NCBI GenBank assembly: GCA_028339355.1
Contig: JAOLBX010000001.1
Span: 62,001-126,000, forward strand
Direction: 5' to 3'
From: Bacteroidia bacterium
GTDB lineage: Bacteria; Bacteroidota; Bacteroidia; NS11-12g; UBA9320
Length of the DNA stretch: 64,000 bases
The position numbers and the translations under genes were made by a program. Shown here in pieces: positions 9,701-18,262 of this stretch (position 1 is its first letter; the number at the start of each line of letters is the position of its first letter). The notes below the pieces were generated by a model, which did no database searches, was not told the DNA's origin, and worked only from the letters and a program-made list of their open reading frames with translations.

Positions 9701-10645
9701 TATCCTACCTTCTATGACAAACCATCAAAATACAAAACACTAGGTCAAGATGCAGAGAGCTTTCCATTAGAGTTTGAAGAGCAAAACAGAATAATCTATA
9801 AAGGAAATATATCTGTAGTAGATGGTAAGTTCAATTTCCAATTCATCGTACCTAAAGACATTGCATATAACGTGGCAGAGGGAAAACTCTCTTACTATGC
9901 TAAAGATGGACTGGACCACGCAGGTGGTACAGAACTTACATATAAAATAGGTGGGACTTCAGATAGTGTTGTTTCGGACCTGAAATTTGATGACCTGCAA
10001 CTATACATCGACGATGAGTCATGGGTATTCGGAGGAATTACCTCTACTACTCCAACACTATTGGCTACCCTATTAGATAGCAATGGTATAAATACCGTAG
10101 GAAGCGGAATAGGTAGAGAAATGGAAGCTATCATCGATGAAGGAACTGACAACGAGCAATCATTAGTACTCAATGATTTCTACAGGCCAAACTTAAATAG
10201 CTATCAAAGTGGAAAGATAAAATACCCTTTTGAACCATTGAACGCAGGCAGACATACGGTTAGCCTCAAAGTGTGGGATGTGTATAATAACTCAGCAGAT
10301 GCATACACAGAATTTGTAGTAGCTGAAGGTGCCGACATAGCTGTAGACAACCTACTAAACTACCCAAATCCATTCAATAACTTTACCGAATTTCATTTCG
10401 ACCATAATAAAGCGGGTCAAAATATCACTGCCAATATTATTGTATCTACGATAGCCGGAAATGTGGTAAAAAGCTTAACATCTGAGATACCAAATTCTAG
10501 CTCACATTCCTCGGATATAAAATGGGATGGCAGAGATGATTGTGGCGATAAACTGGCACGTGGAGTGTATTTATATACCATAAAAGTAAAGGCCGAAGAT
10601 GGAAGTTCTCAGACCAAAACAGAAAAGCTTTACATTATAAACTAA
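6770..10645 (+). CDS. porU: Type IX secretion sortase PorU (C25 gingipain-family peptidase)
   Basis: The 1,291-residue protein has a signal peptide ending near YYAAAQ. PorU removes the C-terminal sorting domain from T9SS cargo at the cell surface and helps attach A-LPS to it. The C25 catalytic pair is visible: His793 in YVGHGGENG and Cys827 in ITASCELAK. The acidic segments upstream (LMFGDASYDYKN, YCSDDYFAIL, DVFIGRLPVSNAAEA) are typical of gingipain-family domains. Residues about 1190-1291 form a FlgD-like immunoglobulin domain (NYPNPFNNFTEFHF to ARGVYLYTIKVKAEDG). Length and domain order match PorU of other Bacteroidota. The gene is followed 10 bases later by porV, its attachment-complex partner. 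Confidence 0.95.
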   Translation: MTGKKKIIYIALIFILNPLYYAAAQSSKQHLSWNINPTVTENPEIRTYQILTPYSCNECYNFTTEKFSVPYISKTINGDNIDVVGVRIINTESSISNSTRLHSNLSSDYKIEQKITYERGHRRISFVLTPLRKAGNATEYLNSFEWDYTTIARAQSSFSSLKKKKDQTYTSVLSTGKNYKISIPNDGVYKITSAFLDGIGVSLNEVSLSKFKIYGNGGEMLPELIKTERPEDLQENAIYVHDVNNNDKMDENDYVLWYANGPTKFNYSAGSQTYIAIGHDFDIASYFFINWEGKNGKRVNTLPSGEGSTPSATITQYDHLIYHESNEENHIKSGRKYWGDKMQITKQKNFEYNVPGVKIGKTASFRTITAGRSYDGFSSSMSIRYNGSSITNFNYNPIPGDYDQRFASIVTTADSFTLSSDNINITYNYNKTQNEAAAWIDFFTLALPRQMNVYDNQQIIRTNRNNLSGDLLYSFGNFNSSHRLWNLSNRNFPEIQSTYIDGASTSFISQNVDPKNPPTYIIFNPDVAPLPSFVGSIENQNLHGLTSTDYIMITNPLLLAETNRLADFHRDRGLRVDVFTTTQIYNEFSSGSQDVTGIRDFIKLVYDRGQASGDSLSYVLMFGDASYDYKNIEENNTNLVPIYQSYNSNDPTYSYCSDDYFAILSDDEGYWGTSGKDEDLDVFIGRLPVSNAAEAKIVVDKIIHYHSEASRGDWINTVTFVADDENSNQHIGPSEDMTRSIADVSPEYNVKKIWMDAYEQVSFGSGNKYPKVNEEITKMIGSQGTLIFNYVGHGGENGMAHERVVTRPEIQSWSNYDKLSFYITASCELAKIDNLEIESPGELMLLNPNGGAIGLLATTRVVYIGTNTDLNKKLIESNLLKKTNGKLPSLGEAYLNTRNRDISEPINARCFILLGDPAMRLLSPEHHIITTSINGKNIASVTDTFPDTLKALDVVTISGEIREEINGSTLTSFNGELYPTFYDKPSKYKTLGQDAESFPLEFEEQNRIIYKGNISVVDGKFNFQFIVPKDIAYNVAEGKLSYYAKDGLDHAGGTELTYKIGGTSDSVVSDLKFDDLQLYIDDESWVFGGITSTTPTLLATLLDSNGINTVGSGIGREMEAIIDEGTDNEQSLVLNDFYRPNLNSYQSGKIKYPFEPLNAGRHTVSLKVWDVYNNSADAYTEFVVAEGADIAVDNLLNYPNPFNNFTEFHFDHNKAGQNITANIIVSTIAGNVVKSLTSEIPNSSSHSSDIKWDGRDDCGDKLARGVYLYTIKVKAEDGSSQTKTEKLYIIN

Positions 10646-10655
10646 TAAATAATTA

Positions 10656-11894
10656 ATGATACATTTGCTGTTAAATCGATTTAAATTGAAACAAAAACTA
10701 ATACTTGCGTTGGCTATTTTGACTACTTTTGGTACCAATGCACAAACCGTTAACACCAATAAAGATTTACTTGGTCAGCGAAATGTGATAACCACTGCTG
10801 CACCATTTTTACTTATATCTCCGGACTCTCGCGGGGCTTCTATGGGAGATTTTGGGGTAGCGACATCTGCAGATGCTAACTCTATACATTGGAATGCATC
10901 CAAACTTGCGTTTATAGAAGATGACGCAGGAATTTCATTGTCTGCAGCACCGTGGCTTCGTCAGCTTGTTCCAGACATATGGTTTTATTACTTATCTGGT
11001 TACAAAAGACTAGACAAACAAAGTACTGTAGCTGCATCAATGAGATATTTTACTCTCGGAGATATCCAATTTACAGATGAGATTGGTAATCCTACAGGTA
11101 ATTATGAACCTAAAGAGTTTGCTTTTGATGGTGCTTATGCACGTAAATTATCTGATAATCTTTCGCTTGGCGTTGCACTTAGATTTATTTTTTCTGATTT
11201 GGCACGTGGTCAAGTAGGATCAAGTGGAGCAACCATAAAAGCGGGTATAGGTGGTGCAGGAGATGTATCCATGACCTATAAGAATGAAATGGAAATAGGA
11301 GGAAAGGACTTTGACTACACTATAGGTGGTAACATCAGTAATATTGGTAATAAAATCACATATACTACTGAAGCCAATAGAGATTTCATACCTGTAAATA
11401 TGAGACTGGGTACTTTTTGGAAAACTCAAATAGATGAGTACAATGAGATAGGCTTTGGTGTAGATTTCAACAAACTTTTGGTACCTACTCCACAATACAC
11501 CTACCAACTTGACTCTAACGGGAGTAGAGTTCAAGATACCGATGGCTTTGATATTATCACAGGAAGAACTATTGATGATGGACCATTGATTCAAGGAATG
11601 TTATCTTCATTTGGAGATGCACCAGGTGGGTTTAGAGAAGAAATGAAGGAATTTACATATTCTGTAGGATTGGAATACTGGTACGCAAAACAGTTTGCGT
11701 TAAGAGCAGGATACTTTCACGAAGCAGAAACGAAAGGGGCAAGAAAATATGCTACGTTCGGTGCTGGCTTAAAATACAAAGTATTCCAAATTGACGCTGC
11801 CTATCTGCAACCTTTTGCAAGAAGACATCCGCTGCAAAACACAATTAGATTTAGTCTTTTATTTGATCTTGATGCATTCAGAGATCAAAACTAA
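10656..11894 (+). CDS. porV: Type IX secretion outer-membrane protein PorV
   Basis: The 412-residue protein has an N-terminal signal sequence (LKQKLILALAILTTFGTNAQT), then LISPDSRGASMGDFGVATSADANS, the signature opening of the PorV/LptO FadL-like beta-barrel family. PorV shuttles cargo from the secretion pore to PorU and is required for export of type A sorting-domain proteins. It ends with the barrel strand NTIRFSLLFDLDAF. The start is 10 bases after porU, so the two form one operon, as in many flavobacteria. The first ATG gives a slightly long n-region (MIHLLLNRFKLKQK); no better start is seen. Confidence 0.94.
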   Translation: MIHLLLNRFKLKQKLILALAILTTFGTNAQTVNTNKDLLGQRNVITTAAPFLLISPDSRGASMGDFGVATSADANSIHWNASKLAFIEDDAGISLSAAPWLRQLVPDIWFYYLSGYKRLDKQSTVAASMRYFTLGDIQFTDEIGNPTGNYEPKEFAFDGAYARKLSDNLSLGVALRFIFSDLARGQVGSSGATIKAGIGGAGDVSMTYKNEMEIGGKDFDYTIGGNISNIGNKITYTTEANRDFIPVNMRLGTFWKTQIDEYNEIGFGVDFNKLLVPTPQYTYQLDSNGSRVQDTDGFDIITGRTIDDGPLIQGMLSSFGDAPGGFREEMKEFTYSVGLEYWYAKQFALRAGYFHEAETKGARKYATFGAGLKYKVFQIDAAYLQPFARRHPLQNTIRFSLLFDLDAFRDQN

Positions 11895-11916
11895 AACTTA
11901 AACATAACAAGAATTG

Positions 11917-11948
11917 TAAAGACCTAGACTTCTGTAAGTTTAGGTCTT
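11917..11948. terminator. Bidirectional terminator between porV and the MBL-fold gene
   Basis: Arms at 11917-11930 and 11935-11948 (core AAAGACCT/AGGTCTTT) enclose the loop CTGT. The 14-pair stem is followed by Ts on plus, and the A-rich 5' arm gives Ts on minus. It lies between convergent genes. Confidence 0.75.
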
Positions 11949-11950
11949 TT

Positions 11951-12592
11951 TTATTGAATCAAAAATGGATTGGAAACACGCTCTTGGCCGATTGTGGTAA
12001 TGGGTCCGTGACCTGAGTATATAACCACATCATCAGGCAAGCTGAGCACAGAAGTACGTATGCTATTGATTAATGCATCAAAACTTCCTCCAGGCAGATC
12101 AGTACGACCTATACTTCCCTGAAAAATAACATCTCCACCTATTATAAAATTATTCTCTTTGCTATAAAAACAAACACTTCCGGGCGAATGACCTGGCACC
12201 AAAGAAATCAACAATTGGTCATCACCAAATGTAATCAGACTTCCATTCTCTAAGCCTACGATTGGCGGTACCAAGGTTTCCATTTGTAAACCATATTGAG
12301 TAGCAACTATGGCTGCGTTATCATATATGAACTTATCCTCTGCATGAACCTCTGCAGTGAGACCGTAGGTTTTATTAATCCAGTTTACTCCAAACACATG
12401 ATCCAAATGAGCATGAGTAAGAATCATTCTGGTGAGTTTCAAGCCCTGAGCATTTACATACTCAAAAAAACGAGTATTCTCTTCGGCATGATACATACCT
12501 GGGTCTATAACTAGTGCATTATTTTCATCATCAGAAAGCAAATATGTATTTTCTGCGAACGGTCCGTAGGTTAGTTGGTGTACTTGTATCAC
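11951..12592 (-). CDS. Metallo-beta-lactamase-fold hydrolase (glyoxalase II-like)
   Basis: The 213-residue cytosolic protein shows the MBL zinc motif THAHLDH (His60, His62, Asp64, His65), PGHSPGSV, the metal-bridging Asp in GGDVIFQGSIGRTD, and YSGHGP near the C-terminus. It is shorter than true glyoxalase II and lacks its C-terminal helical domain, resembling YcbL/GloC-type hydrolases of hydroxyacylglutathione or other thioesters. It starts at a GTG whose last bases overlap the rodA stop (GTGA), so translation is coupled to the cell-shape operon. This makes it the last gene of mreBCD-mrdA-rodA. The actual substrate is not evident. Confidence 0.85.
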   Translation of the reverse strand: MIQVHQLTYGPFAENTYLLSDDENNALVIDPGMYHAEENTRFFEYVNAQGLKLTRMILTHAHLDHVFGVNWINKTYGLTAEVHAEDKFIYDNAAIVATQYGLQMETLVPPIVGLENGSLITFGDDQLLISLVPGHSPGSVCFYSKENNFIIGGDVIFQGSIGRTDLPGGSFDALINSIRTSVLSLPDDVVIYSGHGPITTIGQERVSNPFLIQ

Positions 12593-13845
12593 GAATATAT
12601 AGATATGAGATCTTCGTCTCTAGTTGCATCCATCTTGAGTGCGGTAAAAATAAATATGCTAAATGCCAATATTGATGATCCCCCATAGGAGACTAATGGT
12701 AAAGGAATACCTATTACTGGCATTAGACCTATAGTCATACCTACATTTACCATAAGGTGAAAAAAAATTATGGATGCTAGACTAAAAATAAAGATTCGTT
12801 TAAATTTTTTCTTTGCTCGAGAGGCCAAGTGGTACAATCTAAGAATGAAAGCAACCAATAAGGCAATGGTCAAGCTACTCATTACCCAGCCTCCTTCCTC
12901 TCCTATTGTACAAAAAATAAAATCTGTCTCTTGTTCCGGTATAAAATTCCCTTTAGTATGAGAACCGTTTAAAAATCCTTTTCCAGTAGCTCCACCAGAC
13001 CCTATAGCTATTTTACTTTGATTTACATTATACCCTGCACCTCTATTGTCTTCTATAAGGTTTAGAGTCACTTGAATTCTTTTTTTCTGATGCTCTTGAA
13101 GTATGTTAGTAAACAAAAACTGAACACTCATACTTAGCAGTATCGCCAATACTGCTATTGTAATACTTGGAACTAGAAGGTTTTTATTGGTATACGTAAA
13201 CGCATAAAACACAAGTAAGATAACCAATACTCCAATACTAAAGTATACCCCGCCATACACAAGTGTAACTACAAAAATAAAAACCACTACTAATCCTAAA
13301 ATGAGTATTAGCGGAGTAAGTCCTTCCCTATAAAACACTAGCACAAAACTAGAAAACACCAATGCAGAACCTGTATCTCCCTGCAAAATTATGAGGATTG
13401 CAGGGAGTAAAATGACACCTAGCATCTTCAATAAATCATTTCTTTTTTCGAATGAAACACCTATAGAACTGAGCAGTGACGCCACAGCAAAAGCGGTCCC
13501 ATACTTTGCAAACTCAGAAGGCTGTATACTAAAGGAACCTACTCGTATCCAAGAGCGAGCTCCATTGATATCTGCTCCTATGACTAGCACTACTACTAAT
13601 AATAGCATTAGAGCCACATAAAAGTACCAACTAAAAACTTCAAAGAAGTTAGCATTGAGTAAGAATATTACAATACCCAAAAAGGCTGATACACCAAACC
13701 ACATTAGTTGTTTACCGCTTCTACCTTCTAACAAAGTATATGCTCCCTGCTCAGATGTGGCAGAATATACACTGGCTACTCCGATAGCTGCTATGCAGAT
13801 AAACAAGAAGAGACTGATGATATCTATCCTAGATTTACTTTCCAT
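12589..13845 (-). CDS. rodA: Rod shape-determining protein RodA (SEDS peptidoglycan polymerase)
   Basis: The 418-residue polytopic membrane protein of the FtsW/RodA/SpoVE family has about ten membrane segments, the conserved GADINGARSWIRVGSFSIQPSEFAK block and the C-terminal GLMPVIGIPLPLVSYGGSS signature. RodA polymerises glycan strands with its cognate transpeptidase PBP2. It overlaps mrdA by 11 bases upstream and the MBL hydrolase by 4 downstream. Position directly after mreBCD-mrdA identifies it as RodA rather than FtsW. Confidence 0.95.
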   Translation of the reverse strand: MESKSRIDIISLFLFICIAAIGVASVYSATSEQGAYTLLEGRSGKQLMWFGVSAFLGIVIFLLNANFFEVFSWYFYVALMLLLVVVLVIGADINGARSWIRVGSFSIQPSEFAKYGTAFAVASLLSSIGVSFEKRNDLLKMLGVILLPAILIILQGDTGSALVFSSFVLVFYREGLTPLILILGLVVVFIFVVTLVYGGVYFSIGVLVILLVFYAFTYTNKNLLVPSITIAVLAILLSMSVQFLFTNILQEHQKKRIQVTLNLIEDNRGAGYNVNQSKIAIGSGGATGKGFLNGSHTKGNFIPEQETDFIFCTIGEEGGWVMSSLTIALLVAFILRLYHLASRAKKKFKRIFIFSLASIIFFHLMVNVGMTIGLMPVIGIPLPLVSYGGSSILAFSIFIFTALKMDATRDEDLISIYS

Positions 13846-15703
13846 ACAGTGATGCGTCTTGTAATTCTCTATATTTCACAGGAATAAGATTACTATTCTT
13901 CATCTTAGTCTCAAGGTACTCCCTGGAGCTGACTTCTACAGAATCTGGCTGCAAGTAGTGCTCTATCATAAGATGAGCTATAGGTGCTGCCCATGTAGCA
14001 CCATATCCAGATTCTTCTACTACCACAGCAATAGCTATTTTAGGATCATTCACGGGTGCAAAAGCCATATATGCCGAGTGATTCTTACCGTGGGGATTTT
14101 GTACTGTTCCTGTCTTTCCTGCAATATCTATCCCTTTAATTGCTACTCCTGAACCAGTTCCTGTCTTTGTTACCTCAAACATTCCTTCGATTACCGGCGA
14201 AAAATTGGATGGAGAAACTTTTATATGCTTTTTGATTAAATATTTCTGTGGGATAGATTCTATTCCTTCTATCTGCTTAACCACGTGTGGAGGAAAATAA
14301 TAACCCCTGTTGGCTATACTAGATGCCACGTTAGCCATTTGCAGAGGTGTAAGCCCAAGCTCTCCTTGACCAAAAGAAAGAGAAATGATGTTGGCATAGC
14401 TCCACCTATCTTTTCCGTGCATTTTATCATAAAAACTTGGATCCATAAGCCATCCTTTAAATTCTCCAGACACATCTACACCAAGTTTCGCTCCTAGACC
14501 AAAGCTTTGCAAGTAGTTTCGCCAACTATTATATGCCTCCTCAGTGTTTGCATACTTATCCAGCTGCATCATGCTTTTAAAAGTATTACAATAATACGTG
14601 TTGCAACTGCTGGCAATGGACCGCTGTAGACTAGTGCTATATGTATGCTCGTGACATTTTATAATTCTTCTTCCAAGTTTATAATATCCCGGACAGCCAA
14701 AATGAGTGTTTTCTGAAATCGCTCCATCTTCTAAACCTATCAAGGCCATGACCGGTTTAAATGTTGATCCTGGCGGATATGGTGCTGACACAGCCCTATT
14801 AAAAATGGGCTTAGTTGGATCATTAATTGCTTTAGAATAAAATTTACCCCTATTTTGAATATTGAAATTAGCTGGATTGTAAAATGGGCTAGAAATCAGA
14901 GCCAGCACTTCCCCTGTTTGAGGCTCTATGGCCACTACACTTCCCATTTTATTATTTAGCAATAACTCTCCATATTGCTGTAGATCTATATCTATTGATA
15001 AGAATAAATTATTCCCGTCAATAGGTTCTACATCTAGTTTCCCTTCCTTATACGAACCCTTGTTTACACCAAATTTGTCTACATAAAAGTATTTTTCTCC
15101 TTTTACTCCTCGTAAATAGTCTTCGTAAAATCGTTCTACCCCTTTCTTGCCATTGTAATCTCCTTGTTCATAATACCCTTCTTCTTGCTTCTTGAGTTGA
15201 TTTCTGTTTATCTCACCTAGGTATCCTAGGACATGAGCAGCACTATTGTACTTATAGTTTCTGTCCTGCCTTATTTCAAAGAAAAAACCCTTAAACTCAT
15301 ACAACCGTTCTTGCACTCTAGCATAAAGTATGTTGCTTACATTTTTTTTGAACACAGACTTCCCTCTGTAAGATCGTTTCTTTGCTTTTGCTAGTCGCTT
15401 ATCAAACTCTCTTCTATCTATTTCTAATATTTCACAAAAAGATCCCGTATCTATACCCTTCAACCTTATAGGTAAAGATAGCATAAGATCGTACACTGGT
15501 TCATTATACACTACAAGATTCTTTTCCCTATCAAAAATAAGACCTCTTTGCGGATAAACTGTTTGCCTACGAAGGGATATTTTTTCTGCGATAACAGCAT
15601 ACTTATCGTCCAAAACCTGGATTTGTAATAATCTTAAAATGTAAATTACACCTATTAATAAGAGCGCTAAATAGATATAGCCTGCCCTATGATTATTCAT
15701 CAT
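13835..15703 (-). CDS. mrdA: Penicillin-binding protein 2 (elongation transpeptidase)
   Basis: The 622-residue class B PBP has one N-terminal membrane anchor (YIYLALLLIGVIYILRLLQI), a PBP dimerisation domain starting RRQTVYPQRGLIFDRE, and a transpeptidase domain. The catalytic Ser313 lies in PPGSTFKPV, SSCN follows, and KTGT is near residue 530 (AGKTGTVQNPHGKNH). It cross-links peptidoglycan during cell elongation together with RodA. It overlaps both rodA and mreD by 11 bases, typical of a tightly coupled mre operon. Confidence 0.95.
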   Translation of the reverse strand: MMNNHRAGYIYLALLLIGVIYILRLLQIQVLDDKYAVIAEKISLRRQTVYPQRGLIFDREKNLVVYNEPVYDLMLSLPIRLKGIDTGSFCEILEIDRREFDKRLAKAKKRSYRGKSVFKKNVSNILYARVQERLYEFKGFFFEIRQDRNYKYNSAAHVLGYLGEINRNQLKKQEEGYYEQGDYNGKKGVERFYEDYLRGVKGEKYFYVDKFGVNKGSYKEGKLDVEPIDGNNLFLSIDIDLQQYGELLLNNKMGSVVAIEPQTGEVLALISSPFYNPANFNIQNRGKFYSKAINDPTKPIFNRAVSAPYPPGSTFKPVMALIGLEDGAISENTHFGCPGYYKLGRRIIKCHEHTYSTSLQRSIASSCNTYYCNTFKSMMQLDKYANTEEAYNSWRNYLQSFGLGAKLGVDVSGEFKGWLMDPSFYDKMHGKDRWSYANIISLSFGQGELGLTPLQMANVASSIANRGYYFPPHVVKQIEGIESIPQKYLIKKHIKVSPSNFSPVIEGMFEVTKTGTGSGVAIKGIDIAGKTGTVQNPHGKNHSAYMAFAPVNDPKIAIAVVVEESGYGATWAAPIAHLMIEHYLQPDSVEVSSREYLETKMKNSNLIPVKYRELQDASLYGK

Positions 15704-16193
15704 AATTAGTAAAAGATAAATACTCTATAATACCCATTACTGTAAGAGCAGAGATAGAACTAACTATGAATGTAGTCAGCCACAAAGACCAGTTGAGTGC
15801 TCCTATGCTCTCTAACCAAAAAATGTAAAGATGATAAAAAAATACCAGAATAATTGTGGTATACATAAAAGGGGCTAGTCCTGCTGTATTTGCAGAAAAC
15901 GTAGCCTTATTTGCTTCATGTTCTTTTAGGTCTTGTCCCGAAAGAAGCCCTATTCTTATAATTATAAGCCATAAACAAGCTGAGGCATGTATACCGGGTG
16001 TAGATGTAAACATATCCATGAGTAATCCTAAACCAAAAGCTATAAGAACCTGATACATTTTGTTAATGTTTAGTGGCAACTTGATAAGCAAGAGTATAAA
16101 TACCTGAGGAATAAGGTATGCAGATAAGTCTAGGTGATTGAGCAGAACCACTTGTAACCCGATGATAAACAACCAAAATAGTACAATTCTCAT
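15693..16193 (-). CDS. mreD: Rod shape-determining protein MreD
   Basis: The 166-residue membrane protein has about five hydrophobic segments and weak family conservation, as MreD usually has. The AFGLGLLMDMFTSTPGIHASACL segment corresponds to the conserved GxxxDxxxxxxxG region. It lies between mreC (4-base overlap) and mrdA (11-base overlap), and the assignment leans partly on this position. MreD is an inner-membrane part of the elongasome linking MreC to MreB. Confidence 0.85.
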   Translation of the reverse strand: MRIVLFWLFIIGLQVVLLNHLDLSAYLIPQVFILLLIKLPLNINKMYQVLIAFGLGLLMDMFTSTPGIHASACLWLIIIRIGLLSGQDLKEHEANKATFSANTAGLAPFMYTTIILVFFYHLYIFWLESIGALNWSLWLTTFIVSSISALTVMGIIEYLSFTNYDE

Positions 16194-17008
16194 TCTTCTA
16201 TCAACGGAGCTATAAGGTGAGCATCTCTATTTATCACTACGTATACGTACGTCAAATTTCTAAAATTGGTAGTTGTAACCAATTCAGTATCAAAATATTG
16301 ACTATTCTCCTTCTGTTCTAGTTTAGTTATGGTCCCGATAGGGATGCCTCTAGGGAAAAGAAGTGAAGACTGGCCGGTTTGCACCATATCACCTACCTCT
16401 ATTTTTTCTAATTTGTTGATTCCTTTTATCTTCATCGTCTGCGGTGACGAATTATCCCAAACAAGTTCTGTAAAATACTCCATACCGTTAATATTTGGAA
16501 TCACCTTCATATTGGTATTGAGCAGAGACATTACCGTACTGTACTTCGCGTTAGATTTCAACACTATACCTGCCAATCCTTCCGAAGATACAACTCCCAT
16601 ATTCTTCTTAATACCATCGATAGTACCTTTATTTATTACAAAGACATTCTCAGCTTTGTAAACTGAATTGTATACTACTTGTGCAGGCACTAAATCATAC
16701 AAATGTTGTCGTGAAGAATCTTTTACTTTTAATGTATCATGCAAATACATTATGGTGCCTAAAGACGAATTTTGAAATTGATTTGCAACCTGATTTTGTA
16801 GTATAATGTTCTGATTTTTTAAGTCCAAATAACCTGTTACGTCAGATGAAAGCTTATTACTATTGGCCGTTACAACTGCGGCACTGTGCGTAAATGATGC
16901 TTGCTGGTATGGGTTTAGTCCAAAAAGTAAAAAGGAACATACTACTTGCAGTACTGCAAAAAGTATAAAATATAGGTTTTGCTCTATGAATGCTAAGAGC
17001 CTGTGCAT
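16190..17008 (-). CDS. mreC: Rod shape-determining protein MreC
   Basis: The 272-residue protein has one N-terminal transmembrane helix (LYFILFAVLQVVCSFLLFGL), a coiled-coil stretch (LDLKNQNIILQNQVANQF) and the MreC beta-barrel domain with VINKGTIDGIKKNMGVVSSEGLAG and VGDMVQTGQSSLLFPRGIPIG. It is a periplasmic scaffold that activates PBP2/RodA. Its ATG shares one base with the mreB stop codon. Length and domain order are normal for the family. Confidence 0.94.
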   Translation of the reverse strand: MHRLLAFIEQNLYFILFAVLQVVCSFLLFGLNPYQQASFTHSAAVVTANSNKLSSDVTGYLDLKNQNIILQNQVANQFQNSSLGTIMYLHDTLKVKDSSRQHLYDLVPAQVVYNSVYKAENVFVINKGTIDGIKKNMGVVSSEGLAGIVLKSNAKYSTVMSLLNTNMKVIPNINGMEYFTELVWDNSSPQTMKIKGINKLEKIEVGDMVQTGQSSLLFPRGIPIGTITKLEQKENSQYFDTELVTTTNFRNLTYVYVVINRDAHLIAPLIEE

Positions 17009-18030
17009 TAAGAACTAGATAAGATAGTCTTGTATGTTTTGTAGTCTTTCAGTGCTATTGCAGTACCTCTCACTACGGCTCGCAGTGGATCTTCTGCTAC
17101 GTATACAGGAAGTTTTGTCTTGCTAGAAATTCTTCTATCTAAACCTCTAAGCAGTGCTCCTCCTCCTGTTAGGTATAATCCCGTCTGAAATATATCTGCA
17201 GAAAGCTCTGGTGGTGTAAGCTCTAATGCCTTCAGGACCGCCTCTTCTATCTTGGAGATGGACTTATCGAGAGCTAAAGCTATCTCAGAATAAGACACAA
17301 ATATTTGTTTTGGTATACCCGTCATCAGGTCTCTTCCATTTACAGGATAATCTTCTGGTGGATTTTCCAATTCTGGAAGTGCCGCACCTACCTCTACTTT
17401 TATATATTCTGCAGTACGCTCACCTATCATTAGATTATGCTGTCTACGCATATACTCTATTATATCATTGGTAAAATCATCTCCGGCTACACGTATAGAC
17501 TCATCAGACACTATACCCGAAAGTGCTATCACAGCAATTTCTGTAGTACCCCCTCCTATATCTATTATCATGTTACCCATAGGCTCTGTTACATCAATGC
17601 CTATTCCTATAGCAGCGGCCATTGGTTCGGGTATCATATAAACTTCCTTACCTCCTGCACGTTCAGCACTTTCTTTCACAGCACGTTTTTCTACTGCGGT
17701 AATACCACTCGGTATACAGATTACCATTCTTAATTGACCGAATGTATTTTTCTTGCTTATCATTCTGATAAACCCGCTAATCATTTGTTCAGCAGCTTCA
17801 AAGTCAGCAATCACCCCATCCTTCAGAGGTCGTATTGTTTTAATATCCTCGTGAGTCTTACCGTGCATTTTTTGAGCCTCAGAACCTATTGCCAACACTT
17901 CTTTGGTAGTTCTGTTGCGAGCTATGATAGAGGGCTCATCTACTACGAGCTTATCTTTAAAAATAATAAGTGTGTTTGCCGTCCCTAAATCGATGGCTAA
18001 CTCTTGTGTTAAAAAATTGAAAATTCCCAT
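17008..18030 (-). CDS. mreB: Rod shape-determining protein MreB (bacterial actin)
   Basis: The 340-residue actin-fold ATPase starts MGIFNFLTQELAIDLGTANT, a phosphate-1 motif preceded by a membrane-binding amphipathic stretch. Further motifs are VCIPSGITAVEKRAV, EPMAAAIG, the phosphate-2 loop DIGGGTTEIAVIALSG and LTGGGALLRGLD. It forms short filaments that guide the elongation machinery. It is the first gene of a five-gene cell-shape operon. A weak -7-like element (TACTTTCG on minus, 18069-18076) is the best promoter candidate in the 232-base gap shared with the divergent XRE gene. Confidence 0.97.
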   Translation of the reverse strand: MGIFNFLTQELAIDLGTANTLIIFKDKLVVDEPSIIARNRTTKEVLAIGSEAQKMHGKTHEDIKTIRPLKDGVIADFEAAEQMISGFIRMISKKNTFGQLRMVICIPSGITAVEKRAVKESAERAGGKEVYMIPEPMAAAIGIGIDVTEPMGNMIIDIGGGTTEIAVIALSGIVSDESIRVAGDDFTNDIIEYMRRQHNLMIGERTAEYIKVEVGAALPELENPPEDYPVNGRDLMTGIPKQIFVSYSEIALALDKSISKIEEAVLKALELTPPELSADIFQTGLYLTGGGALLRGLDRRISSKTKLPVYVAEDPLRAVVRGTAIALKDYKTYKTILSSS

Positions 18031-18177
18031 TAAGATATATACTTAATACTGCTTTATTCTATAGTCTGCGAAAGTATTGAATTTATTGCGTTTATTAATG
18101 TGCTATTTGTCTAAAAATTAGTGAGTTTGGCAGCATTTATTTTACTTAAATTTTTATCTCATTTCATAGTGGACGAC

Positions 18178-18206
18178 TTATCATATTACTAAAAGTGTAA
18201 TGATAA
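18178..18206. repeat. Inverted repeat in the mreB / XRE regulator intergenic region
   Basis: TTATCAT (18178-18184) and ATGATAA (18200-18206) are perfect arms. With a one-base bulge the pairing extends to ten bases (TTAC/GTAA). A second, imperfect dyad AGATnATnnnATnATCT lies at 18224-18240, closer to the regulator's -7 box. Both could be operators for the adjacent HTH protein. This is inferred from symmetry and position only. Confidence 0.35.
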
Positions 18207-18247
18207 TATAATTGTCAATAAAAAGATAATTATATAATCTATTTTAT

Positions 18248-18255
18248 TACATTTG
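18248..18255 (+). promoter_or_regulatory. -7 promoter element of the XRE/S24 regulator
   Basis: TACATTTG matches TAnnTTTG exactly and ends 7 bases before the ATG, so the transcript would be leaderless or nearly so. Confidence 0.5.
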
Positions 18256-18262
18256 TAGTCCA

